Shown here piece after piece: positions 9,103 through 17,801 of a DNA stretch of 64,000 nucleotides. Positions within the stretch are counted from its first letter, which is position 1. Each line of letters opens with the position of its first letter. The notes under the pieces were generated by a model. It did no database searches. It was not told the DNA's origin and saw only the letters and a list, made by a program, of their open reading frames with translations. A program made the position numbers and the translations under genes. Source of the DNA: CBDCHC01 sp965277055 (GTDB taxonomy: Bacteria; Pseudomonadota; Gammaproteobacteria; PS1; Pseudothioglobaceae); assembly GCA_965277055.1 (NCBI GenBank), contig OZ255703.1:1488001-1552000 (forward strand). Direction: 5' to 3'.

Positions 9103-9405
9103 ATAATTGGGCTTATAATAGCATTTTCGCGCTTCGTTAATTTGGCTGAAGTCCAAACATGATAAGCAGTCAAATGTGTATATGAGTATCCACTCTACGA
9201 TCATACTAAAATAACGTACTACGCTATTCATCGTATTTTCTCTATCACCATAACATTTACGCTATTATGCGTATTTCATATCATTTGTTCCAACGGTATC
9301 ATTTGCCACATCTTCCAAACAAAATAACTACAGGTTCTATAGTTAGTTTGCTAAGAAGAGATATTACTTAATTTTTAACTTTAACTTAAATAATAGGAAC
9401 ACATT
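9103..9405. other. 303-nt non-coding gap
   Basis: No ORF, tRNA or strong intrinsic terminator is visible. A TTTGG...CCAAA mini-hairpin lies near 9140, and AACTA...TAGTT near 9326-9345. The last 20 nt hold AGGAAC, the ribosome-binding site of the following gene. A promoter for that gene must lie here, but I cannot single out a convincing -35/-10 pair. Confidence 0.4.
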
Positions 9406-9783
9406 ATGAAAAAACAACTTTTAACTTTAATTGCAGGTTCTACTCTTGCAGTAAACGCTTTTGCTGATACTTCAGATAGTATTAATATCATTGGTAGCAT
9501 TGCTAAAGCAGTATCAATCTCATTTGATGCAGAGAACTTAGACTTAGGTGATATGACTGTCGCTAAAAATGCACCATTTACTGTAGTAGCTAACACTGAC
9601 TACACACTCAGTGCACCAACAAGTGGCACGCTGATTGAAGCAGACAGTGGTGCTACTGTTGACTTTGCTATTGCACTTGATAAAGCAAATTCAGTAATGA
9701 CTGTAACTCCAGATGCCTATGCGGCAACACAAACTTCTGGTAACTATTTTGCGAATGTTACTATTAGTGTAGCAGCGATTTAA
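9406..9783 (+). CDS. small secreted beta-rich protein, hypothetical
   Basis: A 125-residue protein with a clear Sec signal peptide (MKK, hydrophobic core, cleavage after AFA). The mature part of about 104 residues is acidic, free of Cys, and alternates in the manner of a beta sandwich, with VAKAVSISFDAENLDLGD-like strands and a Thr-rich C-terminus. The pattern recalls the DUF4402 or spore-coat-U type of periplasmic or surface proteins, but I cannot assign a family with certainty. A good ribosome-binding site (AGGAAC) precedes it and a perfect 11-bp hairpin follows, so it may be well expressed. Confidence 0.65.
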   Translation: MKKQLLTLIAGSTLAVNAFADTSDSINIIGSIAKAVSISFDAENLDLGDMTVAKNAPFTVVANTDYTLSAPTSGTLIEADSGATVDFAIALDKANSVMTVTPDAYAATQTSGNYFANVTISVAAI

Positions 9784-9793
9784 TAGATGTATT

Positions 9794-9820
9794 GTCACTA
9801 TGGCGTTTAGCCATAGTGAC
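9794..9820 (+). terminator. perfect 11-bp hairpin after the secreted protein
   Basis: GTCACTATGGC pairs with GCCATAGTGAC around a GTTTA loop. The stem is strong, but it is followed by TATTTACGG rather than a T tract, so it may act as an mRNA 3'-stabilising or processing structure or as a leaky terminator ahead of the next gene. Confidence 0.6.
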
Positions 9821-9837
9821 TATTTACGGAGTCCAAT

Positions 9838-10119
9838 ATGTTAGATTTAGATTTAGAATTGCACCTATCAAAAAGCTATGAAATTTCTTGTAAAGATTGT
9901 AAGCATGTGGTGATAAATGGTAATCGGTATGACCCATTACTTGATTGTAACCACCCAGAGTTTCAAATTTATACTACCCTAGGTTCTATTGTTGACCACA
10001 CTAAAACCGTGAGTTATAATTCAAGATGCACTGACTGCAGAAGTGATGAGCGTATGTGTGGAAAAAATGCAAGTAGATATAGTGAAAAATTCTCTGCACG
10101 CATAACGAATTTTTTTTAA
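9838..10119 (+). CDS. Cys-rich, probably zinc-binding small protein
   Basis: A 93-residue soluble protein. Its cysteines lie in order SCKDCKH, LLDCNHPEF, SRCTDCRSD and RMCGKNAS, a layout (CxxC, CxHP, CxxC, CG) resembling small metal-binding proteins found in phages and phage-like islands. GGAG lies 6 nt before the ATG. It is 18 nt after the hairpin of the secreted-protein gene and convergent with rluB (6 nt apart). Function unknown; the metal site is inferred from the Cys/His spacing. Confidence 0.65.
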   Translation: MLDLDLELHLSKSYEISCKDCKHVVINGNRYDPLLDCNHPEFQIYTTLGSIVDHTKTVSYNSRCTDCRSDERMCGKNASRYSEKFSARITNFF

Positions 10120-10125
10120 ATAAGA

Positions 10126-10854
10126 TTATTTTTTTGGTATTAATTGTAATAAATGAGCTACTTGCTTTGGTTTAAGCTCAAAATATTCATTCGCTTTGAG
10201 TGTTTTAGGAAGTGTAAGCTCACCAAAACGTATACGCATTAAGCGTGAAACTTGAAACCCTAAGTGCTCCCACATACGGCGCACTTCGCGGTTTCTACCC
10301 TCATTTAATACTACTTTATACCAGCTATTACTTCCTTCTCCGCCAGTAAATTCTACCTTTTTAAATGATGCCTTACCATCTTCAAGTTGCACTCCTAATT
10401 TTAGAGTTTGTATATGTTTTGGGGTAATCTCGCCCAACACACGCACTAAATATTCTCGGTCAATATTTGATGATGGATGCATGAGTGTATGTGCTAAGTC
10501 GCCAGAGTTTGTAAAGAGAATGAGCCCTGAAGTATTAATATCTAACCGACCTACCATGAACCATTTCGAGGTAGTAGGGAGGTAGTCAAATATAAGTGGC
10601 CTGTATTTATCATCTTTTTTAGAGCAGACTACTCCGCTTTTCTTATTCATCAGTAAGACTTTTACTTGATCTTCTTGATATCTTGAGGTATCAATCGCTT
10701 TGCCGTTAATACTAATAATATCAGATTTGCTCGCCTTTTCACCGAGTATAGCACGTTTGTTATTGATACTTACTCTTCCCTCTTTAATCAGCTCTTCAGC
10801 GGCTCTTCTGGAGTATTGGGTGCTAGTTGCAATTAATTTCTGTATTCTTTCCAT
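10126..10854 (-). CDS. rluB: 23S rRNA pseudouridine synthase RluB-like
   Basis: A 242-residue RsuA/RluB-family enzyme. An S4 RNA-binding domain fills residues 1-60 (QYSRRAAEELIKEGRVSIN), followed by the catalytic domain with GRLDINTSGLILF, in which Asp105 is the nucleophile, and the conserved ENREVRRMW-like segment (here GRNREVRRMWEHLG). RluB converts U2605 of 23S rRNA to pseudouridine. Length fits RluB without the basic C-terminal tail present in E. coli. RsuA or RluE are alternatives within the same family. Confidence 0.85.
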   Translation of the reverse strand: MERIQKLIATSTQYSRRAAEELIKEGRVSINNKRAILGEKASKSDIISINGKAIDTSRYQEDQVKVLLMNKKSGVVCSKKDDKYRPLIFDYLPTTSKWFMVGRLDINTSGLILFTNSGDLAHTLMHPSSNIDREYLVRVLGEITPKHIQTLKLGVQLEDGKASFKKVEFTGGEGSNSWYKVVLNEGRNREVRRMWEHLGFQVSRLMRIRFGELTLPKTLKANEYFELKPKQVAHLLQLIPKK

Positions 10855-10931
10855 GGGTTTATTAGTGGCATATCAGTCAATAAAATACTATTAAATGGTA
10901 AAATATGTTATTTTAAACAGGTGTAGCCTAA

Positions 10932-11165
10932 ATGTCTTTATTTATCACTGATGAATGTATTAATTGCGATGTATGTGAGCCAGAGTGCCCTAATGATGCA
11001 ATTTATATGGGTGAAGAGATTTATGAGATTGACCCAGATAAATGCACCGAATGCAAAGGACATTTTGATACTCCGCAGTGTGCTGAAGTGTGCCCAGTTG
11101 ATTGCTGCTTACCTGACCCTAATCACGTTGAGACCGAAGCAGAGCTCTTAGCAAAACTGAAGTAA
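10932..11165 (+). CDS. yfhL: YfhL-type 2[4Fe-4S] ferredoxin
   Basis: A 77-residue ferredoxin with two cluster motifs: CINCDVCEPECPNDA, and a second CTECKGHFDTPQC...CPVDCC with the characteristic insertion between the Cys of the Allochromatium/YfhL type. It transfers single electrons at low potential; partners are unknown in most bacteria. It is divergent from rluB and convergent with moaD, so it is probably monocistronic. Confidence 0.92.
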   Translation: MSLFITDECINCDVCEPECPNDAIYMGEEIYEIDPDKCTECKGHFDTPQCAEVCPVDCCLPDPNHVETEAELLAKLK

Positions 11166-11184
11166 TACTTTAAAAGTAAGCCAA

Positions 11185-11412
11185 TTAACCTCCAGTTACT
11201 GGTGGGTAGAATGCAATTTCGTCACTATCTTTAAGTGTGATAGTGGTATCACGCGTAACAACAAGATTAACTGCAATAATAATATTACTATCAAACACGC
11301 CGTAGCGTGATTCAAGTTGGGTAATGAGTGCTGATAAGGTAGTGCATCCACTAATTTCTTCGGATTCCTTACCAATATGTTCTTTAAGAGAAGCAAAATA
11401 TCGTATAAGCAT
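11185..11412 (-). CDS. moaD: molybdopterin synthase sulfur-carrier subunit
   Basis: A 75-residue ubiquitin-fold protein ending in the obligatory Gly-Gly (PPVTGG), which is thiocarboxylated and donates sulfur to precursor Z. The rest fits MoaD (MLIRYFASLKEHIGKES). It is the last gene of a minus-strand moaC-moaA-moaD group, 24 nt after moaA. Its partner moaE, usually the next gene, is not in the window. Confidence 0.9.
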   Translation of the reverse strand: MLIRYFASLKEHIGKESEEISGCTTLSALITQLESRYGVFDSNIIIAVNLVVTRDTTITLKDSDEIAFYPPVTGG

Positions 11413-11436
11413 TTTTTGTAAAGCTGTTAAGTAGTG

Positions 11437-12414
11437 TTATCCACCAATTTCAACCATTTGTCGTGTATCGATATTGGTCAAATCAGAGTTAAAAAAGTGT
11501 TTTTCTGGTTTTTTATTGATGGCATGGATAATTGCTTGTTTGATACCATCATCGCTCGTATTGGCATCAATTAAGGCTTTTAAATCGACTGCATTTTCTT
11601 GTCCTAAGCATAAAATTAGTTTGCCTTTAGTAGTGATGCGTACTCGGTTACAACTACTGCAAAATTCATCACTTATCGCACTAATCACACCAAAACGATA
11701 CTTGCCCAACGTATAAAGTGATGCTGGACCAGCAAAAGCAGTGCTACCCACAGGAGTAATGTTTCCATAGGTAGCAGCTATTTCAGCAAGGATATCTTTT
11801 TTAGTATAATGGCGTGTAGTTGCTTTAACTCCAGCAGATCCAATGGGCATGGTTTCAATATAGCGCAGTTCTAAGTTATGTGAGCGTGCAAATTCAAACA
11901 TGGAAATGATTTCATCAGTATTCATTCCTGCCATAACGACCATATTAAGCTTCACCTTCATTCCAATGGACTGAGCTATTTTGATACTACGTATAACTTT
12001 TGTGACATCACCACCTCTAGTGATACGATAAAACTTGTCAGGCTCTATACTATCAAGAGAAATATTAGCAGTATGCACTCCGTTGTCATAAAGCTTTTGT
12101 GCCCAAATATCAAGTAAATGAGCATTCGTAGATATTGGAATTTGGGTAATACCCTTTATGTTGTGTAGCGTTTGAGCGAGTAGGTCAATATCCTTTCGTA
12201 ATAAGGGCTCACCACCGGTGAGACGTACTTTGTGTACTCCTAATGTGGCGAAAATAGCAATAATGCGCCCAATTTCTTCATAGCTTAAGATTTCTTCTTT
12301 TTTAGAGAAAATTTGGTGGTCTTCTTCACGGCAATAGGTGCACTTATAATTACAATGTTCAGTAACAGATAAGCGGATATAGTTGATAGTTCTGCCAAAT
12401 GAATCTACTAACAT
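11437..12414 (-). CDS. moaA: GTP 3',8-cyclase MoaA
   Basis: A radical-SAM enzyme that starts molybdenum-cofactor synthesis by rearranging GTP. The N-terminal cluster motif is CNYKCTYC and the second cluster is in CSSCNRVRITTKGK with a further Cys after LIL. The C-terminus ends in Gly-Gly (MVEIGG), needed for activity. I use the ATG at 12412-12414 (MLVDSFGRT), 1 nt after the moaC stop; an in-frame TTG five codons upstream would overlap moaC by 14 nt. Together with moaC, moaD and moeA it serves molybdoenzymes such as NasA at 33-34 kb. Confidence 0.95.
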   Translation of the reverse strand: MLVDSFGRTINYIRLSVTEHCNYKCTYCREEDHQIFSKKEEILSYEEIGRIIAIFATLGVHKVRLTGGEPLLRKDIDLLAQTLHNIKGITQIPISTNAHLLDIWAQKLYDNGVHTANISLDSIEPDKFYRITRGGDVTKVIRSIKIAQSIGMKVKLNMVVMAGMNTDEIISMFEFARSHNLELRYIETMPIGSAGVKATTRHYTKKDILAEIAATYGNITPVGSTAFAGPASLYTLGKYRFGVISAISDEFCSSCNRVRITTKGKLILCLGQENAVDLKALIDANTSDDGIKQAIIHAINKKPEKHFFNSDLTNIDTRQMVEIGG

Positions 12415-12415
12415 C

Positions 12416-12898
12416 TTATTTATGATCAATATCTGTCTTACCGCCAGATTTTTGTACCAGCATGGTATTGGTAATAGTCATCTGCTTATCTACTGCTTTA
12501 CACATGTCATAAATGGTTAAAGCACTCACGCTAGCAGCTGTGAGGGCTTCCATCTCTACTCCTGTTTTGCCACTGAGTTTTGCCAGTGCTTCAATGGCAA
12601 TTCCATCAGACTCTATAGTAAACTCAACACTCACTTTAGAAAGATTGAGTTGATGACACATGGGAATGAGGTCTGCAGTCTTTTTCGCTGCCATAATTCC
12701 TGCAATACGCGCTACAGAAAGTACATCTCCCTTAGGCATATTACCACTTTTTAATAGTATTAAGGTTTGTGACTGCATTAAAATTTTAGAGCGAGCGGTG
12801 GCAATTCTGGTAGTAGTTTGCTTATCATCTACATCAACCATGGTTGCATTCCCATCAGTATTGATATGAGAGAATTGTAAATCAGAAGAATTATTCAT
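12416..12898 (-). CDS. moaC: cyclic pyranopterin monophosphate synthase
   Basis: A 160-residue protein with the MoaC core: KSGNMPKGDVLSVARIAGI, the DLIPMCHQL active-site segment, GVEMEALTAAS and LTIYDMCKAVDK. It converts the MoaA product to cyclic pyranopterin monophosphate. It lies 6 nt downstream of moeA and 1 nt upstream of moaA, in one operon. Confidence 0.95.
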   Translation of the reverse strand: MNNSSDLQFSHINTDGNATMVDVDDKQTTTRIATARSKILMQSQTLILLKSGNMPKGDVLSVARIAGIMAAKKTADLIPMCHQLNLSKVSVEFTIESDGIAIEALAKLSGKTGVEMEALTAASVSALTIYDMCKAVDKQMTITNTMLVQKSGGKTDIDHK

Positions 12899-12904
12899 AA
12901 GATA

Positions 12905-14131
12905 TTATTGCCAGATAGGATAGAATTGTACTCTGTCACCAATAGAAAATGCTGTTTCATCAGTCATTTCTGCAAAACCATCTGCCCAACTCGTACTCAT
13001 TAATACATCAGATCCTTGTTTGTGATACTTACTGACTGTTGGTGGTATAGTCTCGTAGTTAATGCGCACACGGACAAATTCACGTCTAAATTGCTTACGC
13101 CAAGAGTAATCAATTTGCACTGGATATGAAATATTGTGATACTCAGTCATACCCATGAGTTTTTTAACTAATGGCTTGATAAAGAGTGAAAAGGTAGCAA
13201 TCGCAGAGACAGGATTACCTGGTAAGCCAATAAAATGACAATGCGTATCAGCATCAAGATTAATACTCCCATAAGCCAAGGGTTTACCAGGCTTCATTTT
13301 GACACTCCATAAGTCAATAGAACCCATGGATGCAACGGCAGTTTTAAGGTGGTCTTCTTCTCCCACAGAGACTCCGCCTGTAGTGATAATGACGTCACAT
13401 TGTTTAGCCAGTGAGGCGAGTGCTTCTTGTGTAGCACCCAAGGTATCTTCAATAATACCAAGGTTAATAATATTTACCCCTAAGCGACTAAGCATTGATA
13501 TGAGTGCATATTGGTTAGAGTTAAAAATTTTTCCTGGTGCAAGTGTTTCGTGTGGCTCTAAAAGCTCATCACCACTAAAACACACTCCAATAGTTATGGG
13601 TGTATATACACTAATAGTATCCATACCTACTGAGGCAATGAGTGCGATATCTGCAGGAGTAAGTCGCTTGCCACGCTCTAATATAATATCTCCCGTCCTA
13701 ATATCATTCGCTTTGGGGCGAATATTTTCTAAGTACTCAATAGGTTTATAGACTTCAATGGTGTTGTCTATACGTTCGCACTCTTCTTGGGCAATCACTG
13801 CGTACGTATGTTCTGGAACTGGTGCACCAGTAAAAATACGTGCTGCATGACCTTCACTTAGTGGGTTACCACAAGTGCCGGCAGTGATTCTATCTGTGAT
13901 TTCAAAGGTATATGGAGGCTTCATTTCTTGGGTAATACACACTGCATAACCATCCATCGCTGAATTGGCAAATTCAGGCACATTGACTCTGGCAGAAATA
14001 TCTTTAGCGAGCACTTTATCTAAGGCATCACTAATCGAAATACTCTGCGAAGTAGGGAGAGTTGTGGCTTTGTCTAGCAGAAAAGCGAGAGCTTCACTGC
14101 TAGGGATAAGTGTGTCAGAACTACAAGACAT
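12905..14131 (-). CDS. moeA: molybdopterin molybdenumtransferase
   Basis: A 408-residue MoeA, which inserts molybdate into adenylylated molybdopterin. Typical features are NVPEFANSAMDGYAV near residue 55, FTGAPVPEHTYAV, the molybdopterin-binding ITTGGVSVGEEDH region, and LPGNPVSA. It leads the moeA-moaC-moaA-moaD block and lies 34 nt downstream of trxA on the same strand. Confidence 0.95.
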   Translation of the reverse strand: MSCSSDTLIPSSEALAFLLDKATTLPTSQSISISDALDKVLAKDISARVNVPEFANSAMDGYAVCITQEMKPPYTFEITDRITAGTCGNPLSEGHAARIFTGAPVPEHTYAVIAQEECERIDNTIEVYKPIEYLENIRPKANDIRTGDIILERGKRLTPADIALIASVGMDTISVYTPITIGVCFSGDELLEPHETLAPGKIFNSNQYALISMLSRLGVNIINLGIIEDTLGATQEALASLAKQCDVIITTGGVSVGEEDHLKTAVASMGSIDLWSVKMKPGKPLAYGSINLDADTHCHFIGLPGNPVSAIATFSLFIKPLVKKLMGMTEYHNISYPVQIDYSWRKQFRREFVRVRINYETIPPTVSKYHKQGSDVLMSTSWADGFAEMTDETAFSIGDRVQFYPIWQ

Positions 14132-14165
14132 AGATGATGAGTGAACCTCATTTAATTCACAAAGT

Positions 14166-14525
14166 TTAAGAATTTTTAGCGATTTCTTCTCTGACTTTAT
14201 CCATTTCTAGCTCTTTAGCTTTGGTTAGAATAGTTTCTAAATCAGATTTTCCTAAAGCACCAGCTTGCGAGAAAATAGCGATTTGTTCTCTAAAAATCAT
14301 AAGGGTTGGAATAGAGCGAATTTGAAAGTTTGCAGCAAGTGCTCCTTCGTCTTCTGTATTTACTTTAGCAAATACTACGCCATCGGTAGCATTAGATACT
14401 TCTTCAAAAGTAGGAGCAAAGCCTTTACATGGACCACACCACGGCGCCCAAAAATCAACAATTACTATATCGTTTTCATTGATAGTTGATTCAAAATTAC
14501 TTTCATTTAATTCAATAACTGCCAT
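14166..14525 (-). CDS. trxA: thioredoxin
   Basis: A 119-residue thioredoxin with the redox motif WCGPCK (Cys30 and Cys33) in DFWAPWCGPCKGF and the cis-Pro loop in IRSIPTLMIF. It reduces cytoplasmic disulfides. The C-terminus is about 10 residues longer than E. coli TrxA, with a charged helix (ELEMDKVREEIAK). It is divergent from ruvC and may share transcription with moeA downstream. Confidence 0.92.
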   Translation of the reverse strand: MAVIELNESNFESTINENDIVIVDFWAPWCGPCKGFAPTFEEVSNATDGVVFAKVNTEDEGALAANFQIRSIPTLMIFREQIAIFSQAGALGKSDLETILTKAKELEMDKVREEIAKNS

Positions 14526-14583
14526 AATGTTTAATCATTTAGTAAAATCAAAATTTTATCATATTTAATATTAGGTAATTCTA

Positions 14584-15051
14584 ATGAAAATTTTAGGGGT
14601 AGATCCTGGTATTAATACTGCAGGTTTTGGAATTATTATCAAACACGGAATGCAATTTCAATACGTGACAAGTGGATGCATTCGTACTCAAGGTGAATTG
14701 GTTGGTAAAATTGCCATTATCTTTAATGGGTTGCGAGAAATTATCTCAGATCATACTCCTGATGTAATTGTACTTGAACGAGCATTTATGCGCCCTGACA
14801 GACCTAACCCTGATGCTGCAATTAAACTTGGGCATGCTAGAGGAGCGATTATTGCAGCGGCGTGCATGTATGATGTACCAGTAGTAGAATACAGCCCAAA
14901 CCAAATCAAAAAAGTCATTGTAGGCAAAGGACATGCTAGTAAAAATCAATTAGGATATATGGTAACTGAAATCCTTAAGCTCAGTAGTACTCCACAAACC
15001 GATGCGGCTGATGCGCTTGCAGGAGCCCTATGTCACGGCTATCACTTATAA
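14584..15051 (+). CDS. ruvC: Holliday junction endonuclease RuvC
   Basis: A 155-residue RuvC with the RNase-H-fold catalytic acids visible: Asp7 in ILGVDPGINT, Glu in VLERAFM, and the C-terminal pair in TDAADALAGAL. It resolves Holliday junctions made during recombination together with RuvAB. It stands alone, without ruvA or ruvB, and its stop codon overlaps the end of the convergent EamA gene by 6 nt. Confidence 0.95.
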   Translation: MKILGVDPGINTAGFGIIIKHGMQFQYVTSGCIRTQGELVGKIAIIFNGLREIISDHTPDVIVLERAFMRPDRPNPDAAIKLGHARGAIIAAACMYDVPVVEYSPNQIKKVIVGKGHASKNQLGYMVTEILKLSSTPQTDAADALAGALCHGYHL

Positions 15052-15923
15052 ATTGTATCGCCTAACATTGAGTACTAACAACATTCCTATAAAAATGCAC
15101 CCCATACTTAATAGTTGCCATAGTGTAATTACCTCATTAAATAAGACAAACATCAATAGAGTGCTAAATATAGGAACTAAAAAATACATAATAGTAGTCC
15201 GTGTAGAGTTAATTAATTCAATAGCATAATTCCATAGAAAATAAGAAAGTATGGAGGCAAAGAATGCTGTGTATAAAATGACTAAGTTATTTTCTAAGGT
15301 AAAATTAAAAGTTGATTGGTGTGTCACTATCTCATATAGGTAAAAAGGAATGGTATACAATGTACCAAATAGCAATACTGCAAAGACCATAATAAGTTGA
15401 GGAATATCGGTAGGTTTCTTGCTTACGATAATATTGTATAAGGCAAACATTATGGCTGCCAAAAACATAATAATATCTCCAATATTAGTAGTTAAAGAGG
15501 TAATATTACCACCAGTAATGAGAATAAAAAGACCACAAAAAGCCAATATAAAACCAGTAATCTCTGATATATTTATAGACTCACGTAAATGAAATTTATT
15601 AATTAAAAACACAAACAGAGGAGAGAGGGTCGCAATCAGAGAAATATTAATGGTATTAGTATATACACCGCTTAAGTAGACTAGATTATGAAAGATGCCT
15701 ACGCCAAAAAACCCCGCAAGATTAAAAAATATGATATATTGCCATAATAGTGCTTTATGTTGCCAAATGGTTTTGTAAAAAATAATGAAAAAATACACAA
15801 GGCGACTAACCATCGCCAAAAGGTAAATGTTGCAGGACTAATATCTCCTACAATAACGGTGGCAATTACAAAGTTACCTGCCCAAATGAAAGTGGCTAAT
15901 GCACCAAAGAGATAGCCTAACAA
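15046..15923 (-). pseudogene. EamA-family permease split by a frameshift
   Basis: Two overlapping minus-strand frames together make one normal-sized (about 292 aa) drug/metabolite exporter of the EamA family. The first starts at 15923 with MLGYLFGALATFIWAGNFV and runs to FWRWLVALCIFSLFF; the second continues with YKTIWQHKALLWQ and the remaining helices to 15046. The switch falls in a region with two A6 runs (15777-15782 and 15788-15793 on the plus strand), and adding one base there would restore the frame. It follows aapP by 12 nt. A sequencing error, a recent mutation or homopolymer slippage expression cannot be told apart from the sequence. Confidence 0.75.
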
Positions 15924-15935
15924 AAAAATAAAAAG

Positions 15936-16676
15936 CTATTTATCAAGAATTTGACTCAGGAAAAGTTGCAGTCTATCTGATTCAGGGTGTTCAAAAAACT
16001 CCTCTGGTGTATTTTCTTCGACGATTTGACCTGCGTCCATAAAGATCACTCTATCTGCTACTTTTTTTGCAAAACCCATTTCATGAGTAACACACAGCAT
16101 AGTCATTCCTTCGTTAGCTAGTTCGACCATCACATCAAGTACTTCAGCAATCATTTCAGGATCAAGTGCGGAAGTAGGTTCATCAAAGAGCATAATCTCT
16201 GGCTCAGTACATAAGGAGCGAGCAATTGCCACACGTTGTTGTTGTCCGCCACTGAGTTGATTGGGAAATTTATGTGCTTGATCGCCAATATTTACTCGCT
16301 CTAAATACTCAAGAGCAGTTTTGGTCGCATCTTTTTTATTTTTGCCATGTACCCAAGTAGGGGAGAGGTTAAGATTATTAAGGATAGAGAGGTGCGGAAA
16401 GAGGTTAAAGTGTTGAAACACCATAGACGTTTTAGTACGTACTTGTCTAATTTTTTTAACATCATCACTTAAAAAGGTACCATCTACATTAATGGTGCCT
16501 TCTTGAAATTTTTCTAAGAAATTTATACAACGAATAAGTGTTGATTTACCGCTCCCCGAAGGACCGCAAATCACGATAATCTCACCTTTTTTAACATTTA
16601 AGTTAATGTCATTGAGCACATGAAAGTCGCCATACCATTTATTTAAGTTTTTAATTTCAATTATATTTTCACTCAT
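15936..16676 (-). CDS. aapP: polar amino-acid ABC transporter ATP-binding protein
   Basis: A 246-residue ABC ATPase with Walker A GPSGSGKST, signature LSGGQQQR, Walker B IMLFDEPTSALDP and a switch His in CVTHEMGF. It closely follows the GlnQ/AapP type that powers amino-acid import. It is the last transporter gene of a four-gene minus-strand operon (aapJ, aapQ, aapM, aapP), 14 nt after aapM. Confidence 0.93.
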   Translation of the reverse strand: MSENIIEIKNLNKWYGDFHVLNDINLNVKKGEIIVICGPSGSGKSTLIRCINFLEKFQEGTINVDGTFLSDDVKKIRQVRTKTSMVFQHFNLFPHLSILNNLNLSPTWVHGKNKKDATKTALEYLERVNIGDQAHKFPNQLSGGQQQRVAIARSLCTEPEIMLFDEPTSALDPEMIAEVLDVMVELANEGMTMLCVTHEMGFAKKVADRVIFMDAGQIVEENTPEEFFEHPESDRLQLFLSQILDK

Positions 16677-16690
16677 TTCTAATGTAATCC

Positions 16691-17800
16691 TTATCGGTGA
16701 TTTGTGTTTAATTTATGTTCTAGATGTGTTGAATATCTGGACATCCAATACAAAATGATCCAAATAATCAAGGCTACAAATACATATCCTTCTGGCTCAC
16801 GTCCGAGCCAATTGACCTCTGCTGTAGCTTGTTGGGCAGCTACTCTGGCAGTTTCAAGTACGTCAAATAAACCGATAATAAGTACGAGAGTCGTATCTTT
16901 AAATAAGGAAATAAACGAACCAGTAATATTAGGAATAGATATCTTGAGTGCTTGGGGTAAGATGATGAGATTAATCTTTTGCCAATAACTCAGCCCTAAT
17001 GCATCAGCTGCTTCGTATTGCCCCTTAGGAATAGCTTGTAAGCCACCGCGTACCACTTCAGCAATATACGCTGCTTGGAATAAGGTGATACCAATTAGTG
17101 CCCGTAAGAGCTTATCCATATCTATACCAGATGTAAAAAATAAAGGTAATATTACTGATGCAAAAAATAAGATAGTCAGAAGTGGCACACCTCTAATAAA
17201 CTCAATATAGAGTACGGAAATAAAGCGAATAATACGAAGATTTGATTGCCTACCTAAGGCAAATAACACACCAATTGGGAAAGAAGCCACAATACCTACA
17301 GTGGCAATGACCAGTGTAAGCATCAGCCCGCCCCATTTGTCAGTGGTCACTATTTCTAGACCAAACCCACCAGTGAGTAAGTAAAACGCAACCACAGGGT
17401 ACAATACAATACTACTAATAATAACGTGATTTTTATATTTGGATGTTTTGAGTAACTTTATGGCAAAGATAATGAGTGGAATCAGTAAAAATGTGAGATT
17501 TACTCTCCAGCGTTCTTCTTCTGGGTAGAACCCATAAATGAGTTGGTTAATATTTTGTCCAATAAATGCCCAACATGCCCCATCTCTGCCACATTGTTCG
17601 TTGGTACTACTCATATTGAAGTTTGCATCAAGAATAATCCAAGAAATCATAGGTGGCACTATGAGATAGATAATATACAATGCTACAATAGTTAAGAGGA
17701 TATTAGAACTTGAAGAAAACAAGTTATCTTTTAACCAAGAAATAATCCCCACTTGGCTTTTAGGCGGGTGTTTGCGTTCTTTAATCTCGAATACTGCCAT
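16691..17800 (-). CDS. aapM: general L-amino-acid ABC permease AapM
   Basis: A 369-residue inner-membrane permease. The N-terminal part has extra helices and a large loop, as in AapM/BztC, and the C-terminal half holds the transport domain, with the EAA-type loop in EAADALGLSYWQK before ILPQALKISIPN. It starts 1 nt from the end of aapQ, indicating coupled translation. It pairs with AapQ to import several polar L-amino acids. Confidence 0.92.
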   Translation of the reverse strand: MAVFEIKERKHPPKSQVGIISWLKDNLFSSSSNILLTIVALYIIYLIVPPMISWIILDANFNMSSTNEQCGRDGACWAFIGQNINQLIYGFYPEEERWRVNLTFLLIPLIIFAIKLLKTSKYKNHVIISSIVLYPVVAFYLLTGGFGLEIVTTDKWGGLMLTLVIATVGIVASFPIGVLFALGRQSNLRIIRFISVLYIEFIRGVPLLTILFFASVILPLFFTSGIDMDKLLRALIGITLFQAAYIAEVVRGGLQAIPKGQYEAADALGLSYWQKINLIILPQALKISIPNITGSFISLFKDTTLVLIIGLFDVLETARVAAQQATAEVNWLGREPEGYVFVALIIWIILYWMSRYSTHLEHKLNTNHR

Positions 17801-17801
17801 C

